A stretch of 64,000 nucleotides of DNA, taken from assembly GCF_023634025.1 (NCBI RefSeq), contig NZ_JALJCW010000003.1, positions 62,001 to 126,000 on the forward strand, in the 5' to 3' direction. The notes below the pieces were generated by a model. That model did no database searches. It saw only the letters and a list, made by a program, of their open reading frames with translations, and was not told the DNA's origin. Shown in pieces: positions 18,240 through 24,803 of this stretch. The position numbers and the translations under genes are program-made. Each line of letters opens with the position of its first letter. Position 1 is the first letter of the stretch. This DNA comes from Hanstruepera flava. Its GTDB lineage: Bacteria; Bacteroidota; Bacteroidia; Flavobacteriales; Flavobacteriaceae.

Positions 18240-19496
18240 TTAACTCCTAGTTTGTAATTTCTGAATCATACGTTTTGCCGATTCTAAATTGGGGTCTAAT
18301 ACTTTCGCTTTTTTATACGCTGTTAAGGCTTTTTCTAGTTGTTTGTTTATAGCGTAGGCTTCACCTAAACTATCCCAAGTATTTGCGTCTTCAGGAAAAG
18401 ACATAGTATTCGCTTTAAAAATTAAAATCGCATCCTCTATTTTACTTTCTTGTAATAACGTGTAACCAACTTGGTTTAAAATTGATTTTTTATTTCTTTT
18501 TACGGTGGCATGTAGAGCTTCTAAATATGCTGTTGCAAACGCATCCTTTATAGATGTTTTTATATTGGGTTGTACGCCTACTCCTTCCCAATTAGATTTT
18601 GTGCTTGGATGGATAGCTTCGATATATGGAATTGAAATTGAAAACTGATTGTTAATAGTAACACGCTTGGTTCTATTAGCGCCGCCTTTAGTGATTTCGC
18701 CAATAACTATTGCTTTGTTGTAATGTTTTAAACTATAGGCAAATGCTTCAGCTGCAGAAAAAGTGTTCTTACTAGTTAAAATGTAAAGTGGTGTATTAAC
18801 CATTTTTGATTCTTTAATCGTGTTTAATGTATAAAGTTGTGTTTCTGAATTTGTTTTACGCTCATAAAAATTGCTCAACAAAACAGGATTGTCTTTAAAA
18901 AAATAACTCGATAATAATTGAATCATACTTGGTACTCCTCCTTTATTATAGCGTAAATCTATAATAATGGCATTGGTGTTGCTTAAAAAATTCATTGCAG
19001 CAATAGCAGCTTCTTCTGCGTATTTTGTATCTGCAAATAGACGAAGATTTAAATAACCTATATTGCCATGTAGTATTTTAGTTTCCATAAAACCAAAATT
19101 AATTTCAGCCATTTTTTTAGCCATCATTTGTTCTTTTTTCAAGCGTATATCTTCTGAAAACATCTGTTCCCTATTGGCTATTGGTTTTGGTTCGTAGTTT
19201 ACCTTAATATGCAAATCTTTACTACTATTTTGAAGATCTTTTGTTAAGGCTTCAGAAAATTCTGTAGGATTATTTATTGTCTTATATTTTTTTGATTTTA
19301 AATTAATATTCAAAACCTCGATCATTTTGTTGGCTTTTTCTAGATTCACATAAGTGGTTTTTAAGTGTGATTGAATTGTAGAAACAATTTTTCTCTTTTC
19401 GCTTTGGGTCAATTTACTGTTGGGTTCCTGTGCTGAATTGGTTTGAGACAACAAACAAAATGCAGCAATTACTATAAGTTTAAAATAGAGCTTCAT
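18240..19496 (-). CDS. Secreted S41-family (C-terminal processing type) peptidase with TPR tail
   Basis: 418 aa with a signal peptide (to about residue 22, TNSAQ). The S41 peptidase core is seen in IIIDLRYNKGGVPS (about 177-190) and LTSKNTFSAAEAFAYSL, with the likely nucleophile Ser247 and Lys270 in GEITKGGA. No PDZ domain is seen between them. From about residue 350 a TPR pair follows (EDANTWDSLGEAYAINKQLEKA). Acts outside the cytoplasm on unknown proteins or peptides. It is cotranscribed with the WD40 protein. A TACGTTTG -7 box lies at 19526-19533 on the minus strand. Divergent from a LytS/LytTR pair. Confidence 0.88.
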   Translation of the reverse strand: MKLYFKLIVIAAFCLLSQTNSAQEPNSKLTQSEKRKIVSTIQSHLKTTYVNLEKANKMIEVLNINLKSKKYKTINNPTEFSEALTKDLQNSSKDLHIKVNYEPKPIANREQMFSEDIRLKKEQMMAKKMAEINFGFMETKILHGNIGYLNLRLFADTKYAEEAAIAAMNFLSNTNAIIIDLRYNKGGVPSMIQLLSSYFFKDNPVLLSNFYERKTNSETQLYTLNTIKESKMVNTPLYILTSKNTFSAAEAFAYSLKHYNKAIVIGEITKGGANRTKRVTINNQFSISIPYIEAIHPSTKSNWEGVGVQPNIKTSIKDAFATAYLEALHATVKRNKKSILNQVGYTLLQESKIEDAILIFKANTMSFPEDANTWDSLGEAYAINKQLEKALTAYKKAKVLDPNLESAKRMIQKLQTRS

Positions 19497-19708
19497 GAAG
19501 TTTTGAGTTTTAAAATGATTTGAAGCAAACGTATCATGAAACCTGTACTTTGTAAACTATATTTCATCAATGCAAACGTTTTAATCATGAATTATTACAT
19601 TGAACGCACAACCCCATTTTAAGCATAAAACGATAATGTTTATGCAGCTTTTTGATGTGCTGATGCAAATTCTAACAGTATAAATACAATTATCATTAGT
19701 TTTGACTC

Positions 19709-20833
19709 ATGATTGCGTTTATTAAAAAATACAAAGCATTTATAATCGGGTTGCTGCTATTTAGAGTAATTGTAGTATGTCTATCTTACTTTGAAATCAT
19801 TTATATAGACAGTTCAGAAGTTTTAGCAAATACTTTAAGCTTCATTTTTGGTTGGCTAATCACATCCTTACCTATTCACTATTTTTCTTTCTTAAAAAAG
19901 CATAAAACAATTAGCGTAAAACTATCACTACTAATTATCTTGTTTATTCTGGTAATGGCAAACGATAATCAATCACAAATAATTGACAACCCTTTAACTT
20001 TTGTAGGTTTAATTGTTATAGCTCTTGGTTTTTTTTCAATTATTACGCCTTCTTACTTTAAAAAATACGCCCTCATTATTGTTGGATATTATGCTTTAAC
20101 TTTAAGCTATTTCTATTATGTAAGAGTTTATGTAAATGATCTTAATTATTATTTACAGCAAGAAAAAGAGCTAAAAATTATTTTAACTGTACCGCTTTTT
20201 GTGTTATTAATAGGCTGGGCTTATCAGCAATGGAAATGGATAAAATCAGTGGAATCTAAAAAAGCCAAGGCAGAATTAGCCTTATTGAAAAGTCAGATTA
20301 GTCCGCACTTCTTTTTTAATACTTTAAATAATTTGTACGGATTAACTATTGAAAAATCTGATGATGCACCAAATGTGGTTTTAAAATTATCAGATATGAT
20401 GCGTTATACCATTTATATGGGACAAGAAGAAAAAGTACTCTTAAAGGACGACATTACTTATTTAAAAAACTACATTGATTTGCATAAAATTAGGTACCAT
20501 AAATCTGTAGACATTAGGTTTAAAGAAGATAGCAACCCTAATATTAAAATTGCGCCTTTGCTACTGATTCTACCACTTGAAAATGCTTTTAAACATGGTG
20601 TAGAGCATTTAGCTGAAGAGGCTTACATTCATATAGATTTAAAAACCGATAACGGGATTATATATTTTACTATTGAAAATAATTTTGATTCAAGTATTAC
20701 AACTAAAAAAGTTGGTATTGGGTTAGATAATTTAAAACAACGCTTAAAATTACTATACCCAAATATGCATAATCTTAAAATTGAAGTTAAAGAAAACAAT
20801 TATAAACTATCACTTAAAATACACACCGTATGA
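19709..20833 (+). CDS. LytS-type membrane sensor histidine kinase
   Basis: 374 aa with about five membrane segments in the first 175 residues (12-30, 42-60, 70-84, 97-113, 120-140, 156-172 region). A short coiled linker (VESKKAKAELALLKSQI) leads to the His_kinase box SPHFFFNTLNNLYGL (His200). The GHKL ATPase domain shows LLILPLENAFKHGVEHL and VGIGLDNLKQRL. It overlaps its response regulator by 4 bases. A TAGTTTTG box (19697-19704) ends only 4 bp before the ATG, so the transcript may be almost leaderless. The signal is unknown; it is divergent from the S41/WD40 operon, a possible target. Confidence 0.92.
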   Translation: MIAFIKKYKAFIIGLLLFRVIVVCLSYFEIIYIDSSEVLANTLSFIFGWLITSLPIHYFSFLKKHKTISVKLSLLIILFILVMANDNQSQIIDNPLTFVGLIVIALGFFSIITPSYFKKYALIIVGYYALTLSYFYYVRVYVNDLNYYLQQEKELKIILTVPLFVLLIGWAYQQWKWIKSVESKKAKAELALLKSQISPHFFFNTLNNLYGLTIEKSDDAPNVVLKLSDMMRYTIYMGQEEKVLLKDDITYLKNYIDLHKIRYHKSVDIRFKEDSNPNIKIAPLLLILPLENAFKHGVEHLAEEAYIHIDLKTDNGIIYFTIENNFDSSITTKKVGIGLDNLKQRLKLLYPNMHNLKIEVKENNYKLSLKIHTV

Positions 20834-21528
20834 TTCAATATATCATTGTAGATGACGAGCCTATTGCACATCGTATTATTGAAAAATATTGCGATGCTTT
20901 TCCACACCTACAAAAAAAAGGAAATTGTTACAATGCTTTTGAAGCTATGCAGTTTTTAAACGAACATACTGTAGATTTACTTTTTTTGGATATTAACATG
21001 CCCAGATTATCAGGCTTTGAATTTTTAAAAACACTAGCTAATCCGCCAAAAATAATAGTAACTACTGCCTATAAAGAATTTGCTTTAGAAGGTTACGAAC
21101 TCAATATTTCAGATTATTTACTAAAGCCTTTTAGTTTTGAGCGTTTCATAAAAGCGGTAAACAAAGCTATAACCAATACTAAAACACAATCAAACTTGCC
21201 TGAAAGCTCAACTACAAAAAATGTTAGTTTTTTTGTTAAGACCGATAAACAACAACATCAAATTCATTCTGAAAACATTATGTTTATTGAAGCTTACGGG
21301 CATTACACAAAAATACATTTAAAAGATAAGATGATTTTAAGTAATCATAAGATATCTGATTTAGAAACATTATTGCCTTCTAGTTATTTTTTTCGCGTGC
21401 ATAAATCGTTTATCGTTTCCAAGGATAAAATAAACTATATTGAAGGCAACCGAATTATAATCAATACGCATAAAATTCCTATTGGACAGACGTATAAAAG
21501 TAAGGTGATTACGCTTTTAAGTTCGTAA
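20830..21528 (+). CDS. LytTR-family response regulator
   Basis: 232 aa. The receiver domain has IIVDDEP at residues 5-11, the phospho-acceptor Asp54 in LLFLDINMP, and Lys in DYLLKPFSF. The LytTR DNA-binding domain fills the C-terminus (…ENIMFIEAYGHYTKIHL…, FFRVHKSFIVSKDKI). It is translationally coupled (ATGA overlap) to the kinase upstream. It is the last gene before the tRNA-fMet integration zone, so this pair lies between an old tRNA remnant and the current island. Confidence 0.92.
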   Translation: MIQYIIVDDEPIAHRIIEKYCDAFPHLQKKGNCYNAFEAMQFLNEHTVDLLFLDINMPRLSGFEFLKTLANPPKIIVTTAYKEFALEGYELNISDYLLKPFSFERFIKAVNKAITNTKTQSNLPESSTTKNVSFFVKTDKQQHQIHSENIMFIEAYGHYTKIHLKDKMILSNHKISDLETLLPSSYFFRVHKSFIVSKDKINYIEGNRIIINTHKIPIGQTYKSKVITLLSS

Positions 21529-21633
21529 ACTATGATTAATCATTGTTAAAATTCTTATTTATTAAAAATTAGCTGCCGCAAACACTACCTATCAAAAAAA
21601 ACTTCAGGACACAACGCATAGCCAAACCATATA

Positions 21634-21704
21634 TATTCGTGACTTTGTCATTTGTAGCATGAGCAGGACTCGAACCTGTAACCTCCGGAATTTGAACCCA
21701 AAAA
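21634..21704 (-). repeat. Decayed tRNA 3' end with tRNA-downstream sequence (old attachment site)
   Basis: On the minus strand a T arm (ACAGG-TTCGAGT-CCTGC) is followed by GCTACAAATGACAAAGTCACG. This same 21-bp stretch lies at 33178-33198, across the end of the intact tRNA-fMet. The part upstream of the T arm no longer resembles the tRNA. It is most likely an older attachment site. Confidence 0.6.
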
Positions 21705-21751
21705 CACAATCTATTGATATACAATTATTTAATCTTGATGATTTTCTAAAA

Positions 21752-21801
21752 TCGTATGCACTTTTGTATTCTTGCTCAATTAGGTCGTTAAAATTACGCA
21801 T
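21752..21801 (-). pseudogene. 5' remnant of a tyrosine integrase gene
   Basis: From ATG 21801 the minus strand reads MRNFNDLIEQEYKSAYDF, the same first 16 residues as the intact integrase starting at 33141. The similarity then stops, and the frame runs on for some 45 unrelated codons. The gene was cut off soon after its start. It also keeps the CGTATGCACTTTTGTATTC segment found in the intact gene. It lies downstream of a tRNA 3'-half copy just as the intact gene does, so it marks an earlier element at this site. Confidence 0.8.
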
Positions 21802-21806
21802 AAAAA

Positions 21807-21832
21807 AATGGTTTTGCGTAAACAAAACCATT
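21807..21832 (-). terminator. Hairpin between tRNA copy and integrase remnant
   Basis: Arms AATGGTTTTG and CAAAACCATT with a 6-base loop. Read on the minus strand it ends in a T-run and is followed directly by the integrase remnant's ATG. It is in the same position as the hairpin at 33146-33172, with a different stem sequence. Confidence 0.65.
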
Positions 21833-21854
21833 GATTAAAAACCGATTATCGATA

Positions 21855-21897
21855 GTAGCGGGAACTGGACTCGAACCAGTGACCTTCGGGTTATGAG
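21855..21897 (-). repeat. Left attachment site: 43-bp copy of the tRNA-fMet 3' half
   Basis: Identical over all 43 bases to 33194-33236, which covers the tRNA from the anticodon loop to its 3' end. Beyond 21897 the sequence diverges from the tRNA at once. This is the expected footprint of integration into the tRNA 3' half and gives the left limit of the island. Confidence 0.9.
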
Positions 21898-21960
21898 TTT
21901 GAACCCTAAAAATCTAAAACGCTGTTTTACAGTGTTTTAATTTCACTTATTTTTCAAAAT

Positions 21961-21992
21961 CGTATGCATTTTTGTATGCAAAACGTATGCAG
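21961..21992. repeat. Three GTATGCA repeats at the left island end
   Basis: GTATGCA occurs at 21962, 21975 and 21985, about 10-13 bp apart and some 65-90 bp inside the left attachment site. Two CGTATGCA copies also lie near the right end, at 33080 and 33093, inside the integrase gene. The arrangement suggests arm-type integrase binding sites, but binding is not shown. Confidence 0.4.
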
Positions 21993-22030
21993 TTTGGAAT
22001 TGTAGTTAAACATAAAACTGATAATCAAAT

Positions 22031-22420
22031 TTAGTGGTTTTTTTCCATATAATCTTGCCATTTAATAAGAACATATTTATCGTTACCGTTCTCCTTCATG
22101 CTCAAAAAACCATATTCGTAAGCAAATAGATAAACATCCCCTTTTTGGTTCTTCCAGTAATGGGTAAAGAACTTCGGATCAAACCCCTCAACTATCAACA
22201 CCGATTGCCTCACCACCGCCTTGCCTGCTTTGTTGAACTCTTTTAAGATTCTTCGGTTCAACCGTAGTTGGTTGTCTACCTTATTGTAAAAACGTTCTGG
22301 ACGTTCCCTTTCTATTTTGTACTGGTGTGCGCTCTTACACCTGGGGTCACAGTACTTTTTATCGATTCTTCCTTTTAATGGCTTTCCACAGTTAAGGCAA
22401 TTTTCCTGTAATCTCTTCAT
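22031..22420 (-). CDS. Small zinc-finger protein of the island
   Basis: 129 aa. The N-terminus has a four-Cys finger, CLNCGKPL…KKYCDPRCKSAHQYK (Cys pairs at about residues 8/11 and 24/28), followed by basic, mainly helical sequence with no other recognised domain. Such C2C2 proteins are often found beside integrases in Bacteroidota mobile elements, and a second one is encoded at 30602-31072 in the same island. It may bind DNA or act as a small regulator. It is divergent from a tyrosine recombinase gene, with an inverted repeat between them. Its codons use more G and C than those of neighbouring genes. Confidence 0.7.
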   Translation of the reverse strand: MKRLQENCLNCGKPLKGRIDKKYCDPRCKSAHQYKIERERPERFYNKVDNQLRLNRRILKEFNKAGKAVVRQSVLIVEGFDPKFFTHYWKNQKGDVYLFAYEYGFLSMKENGNDKYVLIKWQDYMEKNH

Positions 22421-22435
22421 TCTATTAAATTAAGT

Positions 22436-22468
22436 GTATTTTATCCGCAAGTTATTCGAATAAAATAC
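22436..22468. promoter_or_regulatory. Inverted repeat between divergent zinc-finger and recombinase genes
   Basis: GTATTTTAT (22436-22444) and its exact reverse complement ATAAAATAC (22460-22468) enclose 15 bp. Just downstream a TATTTTTG box (22475-22482) could be the -7 element of the recombinase gene, 26 bp before its ATG. A candidate operator or an attI-like site. Confidence 0.4.
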
Positions 22469-22508
22469 GGATTATATTTTTGTTTTGGCATAATTTGACC
22501 AAAAAAAA

Positions 22509-23636
22509 ATGGAATTACATAAAACTGTCACATTAAAACACCTTTTGATTGACCAAAAAAAATGTATCGGAATCCAGTTCAATTCCGACAAAGTATTACA
22601 TGCACTTGTTGAAGGGCTTCCCAATGTTTCATGGAGTACCGAGTTTGCCATGTACTACCTTCCAAACTTGAAGTCCAATTTAGACCTGATTTTCAAAACT
22701 TTCCAAGGCGTGGCTTGGGTCAATGGCAACTATTTCTTTCAGGAAAAGGTCTTGAACAACAATAACCCGGTCATTAAACTTGACAAGTACAGAGAAAGAA
22801 AACTGGAGATTGGTTACAGGGCATGCCCAGAGTCGTACCTGCTTAAACTGGAACTGAAAAGATATTCCGCAAATACCATTAAAAATTACGTGTCAAGTTT
22901 TGAAACGTTCATCAACCACTTCAAGGATAAAGAGCTCAATGCGATCGATGAGCAAGACATAAGAAAGTATCTCCAACTTCTCATTAAGGACGGTCTTTCT
23001 AACTCTCAGGTCAACCTGGCCATCAATAGCATAAAGTTCTATTACGAAACTGTCCTTGGTATGCCCAACCGCTTCTACTCCATAGAGCGTCCTCGAAAGA
23101 AAAAGACCCTGCCCAAAGTCTTGTCTAAAAAGGAGGTCTTGAGAATGATCGACTGTGCCGGCAACATCAAGCACAGATGCATTATTGGCTTATTGTACTC
23201 TTCCGGACTGAGACGCAGTGAGCTATTAGAGTTGCTCACAACAGATATTGACAGTGAGCGAATGGTAATCAACGTCAGAGGGGCCAAAGGGAACAAGGAC
23301 AGGGTTACCGTTCTTAGCCCAAAGCTTTTAACCGACTTGAGGAGCTATTACAGGGAACATAGACCTGAAAAATACCTGTTTGAAGGTCCCAAGGGAAGTA
23401 GGTATAGCGCTTCAAGTGTTTTAAAAATCGTAAAAAGAGCTGCAATCAGAGCTAATGTGAACCAAAAAGTAACACCGCACATTCTAAGGCACAGTTTTGC
23501 TACCCATCTTTTGGAAGAGGGTACCGACCTAAGGCATATACAGCTGTTATTGGGACATAACTCTACCAAGACAACTGAAATCTACACCCATGTCGCAAAC
23601 AAAACCTTTGGTAAAATAAAAGATTTGCTATCTTAG
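22509..23636 (+). CDS. Tyrosine recombinase (XerC/D-like, with extra N-terminal domain)
   Basis: 375 aa. The first 80 residues form an extra domain (…IGIQFNSDKVLHALVEGLP…, FQGVAWVNGNYFF) that I recall from a large Bacteroidota recombinase group. The SAM-like core-binding domain follows (about 108-190), then the catalytic domain with Arg235 in SSGLRRSELL, His324-x-x-Arg327 in TPHILRHSF, His350 in LLGHNSTKTT, and the nucleophile Tyr359 in EIYTHV. All catalytic residues are present. It is more GC-rich than its neighbours by eye. Directly downstream lie a 25-bp palindrome and small genes bounded by inverted repeats, so it may act on a cassette array. It is a different family from the island integrase at 31786-33141. 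Confidence 0.9.
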   Translation: MELHKTVTLKHLLIDQKKCIGIQFNSDKVLHALVEGLPNVSWSTEFAMYYLPNLKSNLDLIFKTFQGVAWVNGNYFFQEKVLNNNNPVIKLDKYRERKLEIGYRACPESYLLKLELKRYSANTIKNYVSSFETFINHFKDKELNAIDEQDIRKYLQLLIKDGLSNSQVNLAINSIKFYYETVLGMPNRFYSIERPRKKKTLPKVLSKKEVLRMIDCAGNIKHRCIIGLLYSSGLRRSELLELLTTDIDSERMVINVRGAKGNKDRVTVLSPKLLTDLRSYYREHRPEKYLFEGPKGSRYSASSVLKIVKRAAIRANVNQKVTPHILRHSFATHLLEEGTDLRHIQLLLGHNSTKTTEIYTHVANKTFGKIKDLLS

Positions 23637-23646
23637 GCGTATAATG

Positions 23647-23671
23647 TGGATATACGTAATACGTATATCCA
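23647..23671. repeat. 25-bp perfect palindrome just after the recombinase gene
   Basis: Arm TGGATATACGTA at 23647-23658, one central base, then the exact reverse complement at 23660-23671. It starts 10 bp after the recombinase stop codon and is followed by GTTAGGCAAC (23675-23684), whose inverted copy GTTGCCTAAC lies at 24000-24009. A related ATACGTAT-TCCAA sequence lies at 24710-24722. There is no T-run, so a terminator is less likely than a recombination or binding site. Confidence 0.6.
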
Positions 23672-23675
23672 ATTG

Positions 23676-24059
23676 TTAGGCAACATTGAGCAAGTCCCAT
23701 AAATCAGATGCAGTCTTTAACTCAAAGTTTTTGTCTTTTATTTTAACACAACCTTTATAGTATTTTAAACCAAAATCAAGTTCCCACATATAATATTCAA
23801 TCCAACTATGTTTGTGATTATCATTCATTGCTATTTGTAATACTTTTACTAATTGATTTTGTAGCCAATGATTTGCATAATTTGAAATATAGTCGTTAGG
23901 TAAGATAACTCTAAAGGCTTCACTGCATTTAGAATCGTGTCTATGTTGTTTCTCGATTTCATTTATCGTTTCAATAAACAAATCTTTTGAAAAAACAACG
24001 TTGCCTAACACTGTATATACGTCAGTTGCGTTTTGTTCTGTTTTATTAGTTTCTTCCAT
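23676..24059 (-). CDS. Small hypothetical protein, phage/mobile-element type
   Basis: 127 aa from ATG 24059, preceded by an A-rich leader typical of flavobacterial starts. A frame open up to 24137 has a poor N-terminus. The central part has SWIEYYMWELDFG, a pattern I associate with small phage and mobile-element proteins, but I cannot name a family. There is no signal peptide or membrane segment. The stop codon lies inside the GTTGCCTAAC element as read on the minus strand. The 5' codons include the second inverted copy (24000-24009), so both ends of the gene are formed by the repeat. Confidence 0.6.
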   Translation of the reverse strand: MEETNKTEQNATDVYTVLGNVVFSKDLFIETINEIEKQHRHDSKCSEAFRVILPNDYISNYANHWLQNQLVKVLQIAMNDNHKHSWIEYYMWELDFGLKYYKGCVKIKDKNFELKTASDLWDLLNVA

Positions 24060-24126
24060 TTTTTTAAGTTTTGTTTTAATTGATACGCTCGTGCATCTAA
24101 TTGCAACCGAACGCATATACTTTACC

Positions 24127-24600
24127 GTTGTATGCAATTAAAACCAGACCTTGGAGCGAAATATAGTTTTAATAGGTAAGACAAAATCTTATCCGCAAGG
24201 AAAGGATGATAATGAAGTTGACGTTTTGTACGCTTATGAAAACGGAATTGATGAAATTGAAACGGCTGAACGGAATGGAAAAACGGAATATTATGTTCTG
24301 ATTTTAATAAAAACTGAAAATGCAAAACATCCTGACTTAAAAAAAATAAATGCAGATTGGAACGAAATAGCAGGAACTGACCTGTATGAATTGGAATTTA
24401 TTACTGAAAATCGAAATGAAATTTCAAAAAGTTTCAGATATATGTTTGACGAATGGCTTGACGAAACAATCAGATTTAAACTGCCTGTGGTTGGATTTAT
24501 ATCGGAATCGAAAAAAGGCGAATTAGAAGCTAAAAAATTATTGCTAAAGGTTGTTAAAAAAAGAAAATGGGAATTTTGGAAATAAATAACTGCATACAAC
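24127..24600. repeat. Cassette-like unit bounded by 10-bp inverted repeats
   Basis: GTTGTATGCA (24127-24136) and its exact reverse complement TGCATACAAC (24591-24600) enclose one gene of 144 codons and little else. The element directly follows the unit bounded by GTTAGGCAAC/GTTGCCTAAC and is followed by a complex hairpin. The layout is like a gene cassette. Confidence 0.45.
24151..24585 (+). CDS. Hypothetical protein of a cassette-like unit
   Basis: 144 aa from a TTG start at 24151, 15 bp after the left inverted repeat; the next Met is far inside the protein. The protein is charged and soluble, with many Glu and Lys (…EIETAERNGKTEYYVLILIKTE…, KLPVVGFISESKKGELEAKKLL). No family recognised. 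The whole gene nearly fills the space between the two 10-bp inverted repeats. Gene size, TTG start and isolation resemble the accessory pair at 14784-15768. Confidence 0.55.
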   Translation: MERNIVLIGKTKSYPQGKDDNEVDVLYAYENGIDEIETAERNGKTEYYVLILIKTENAKHPDLKKINADWNEIAGTDLYELEFITENRNEISKSFRYMFDEWLDETIRFKLPVVGFISESKKGELEAKKLLLKVVKKRKWEFWK

Positions 24601-24603
24601 AAT

Positions 24604-24713
24604 GTATAACCGCAATTACGGCGGATTCGACTACGTCCGAATCCACTCGGAATTGCTAACGACAGTGCTAAACCGAAAATTATTAACTTTAATCCCGTAA
24701 CTGACAGTTATAC
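24604..24713. repeat. 110-bp structured element with attC-like layout
   Basis: Outer boxes GTATAAC (24604-24610) and GTTATAC (24707-24713) are inverted copies. Inside, arms GCAATT/AATTGC and GGATTCG/CGAATCC (within 24612-24657) form an imperfect hairpin with asymmetric bulges. The outer boxes differ from the integron consensus RYYYAAC/GTTRRRY by one base each. The size fits known attC sites. Confidence 0.4.
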
Positions 24714-24803
24714 GTATTCCAAGGTAAAAAACACCTAGTTTATTGTTTCATTTTTTTTTTGAATTTTAAAGCAGTATTTTCAAAAAAACTATGTGCGCCC
24801 AAT

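Larger units (their letters stand above)
21529..22030. other. Left junction of the genomic island (502 bp without an intact gene)
   Basis: Holds, in order: a plain AT-rich stretch (21529-21630); a decayed tRNA 3' end plus the sequence that normally lies just downstream of the tRNA; a truncated integrase start; a terminator-like hairpin; a perfect 43-bp copy of the tRNA-fMet 3' half; and three GTATGCA repeats. The individual parts are listed separately. Together they show repeated integration at the same tRNA. Confidence 0.75.

Noticed and set aside
21604-21831. 75-codon frame at the island's left junction
   Set aside because: Only the first 16 codons after ATG 21801 match an integrase; the rest crosses a decayed tRNA end. 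Listed as a pseudogene instead of a working gene.
21961-21992. Short regularly spaced repeats as a CRISPR array
   Set aside because: The repeat unit is only 7 bases and there are three copies with 3-6 bp between them. No cas genes are present anywhere in the window.
23647-23671. Palindrome after the recombinase as a terminator
   Set aside because: There is no T-run on either strand after the stem, and the arms are not GC-rich. A binding or recombination site fits better.
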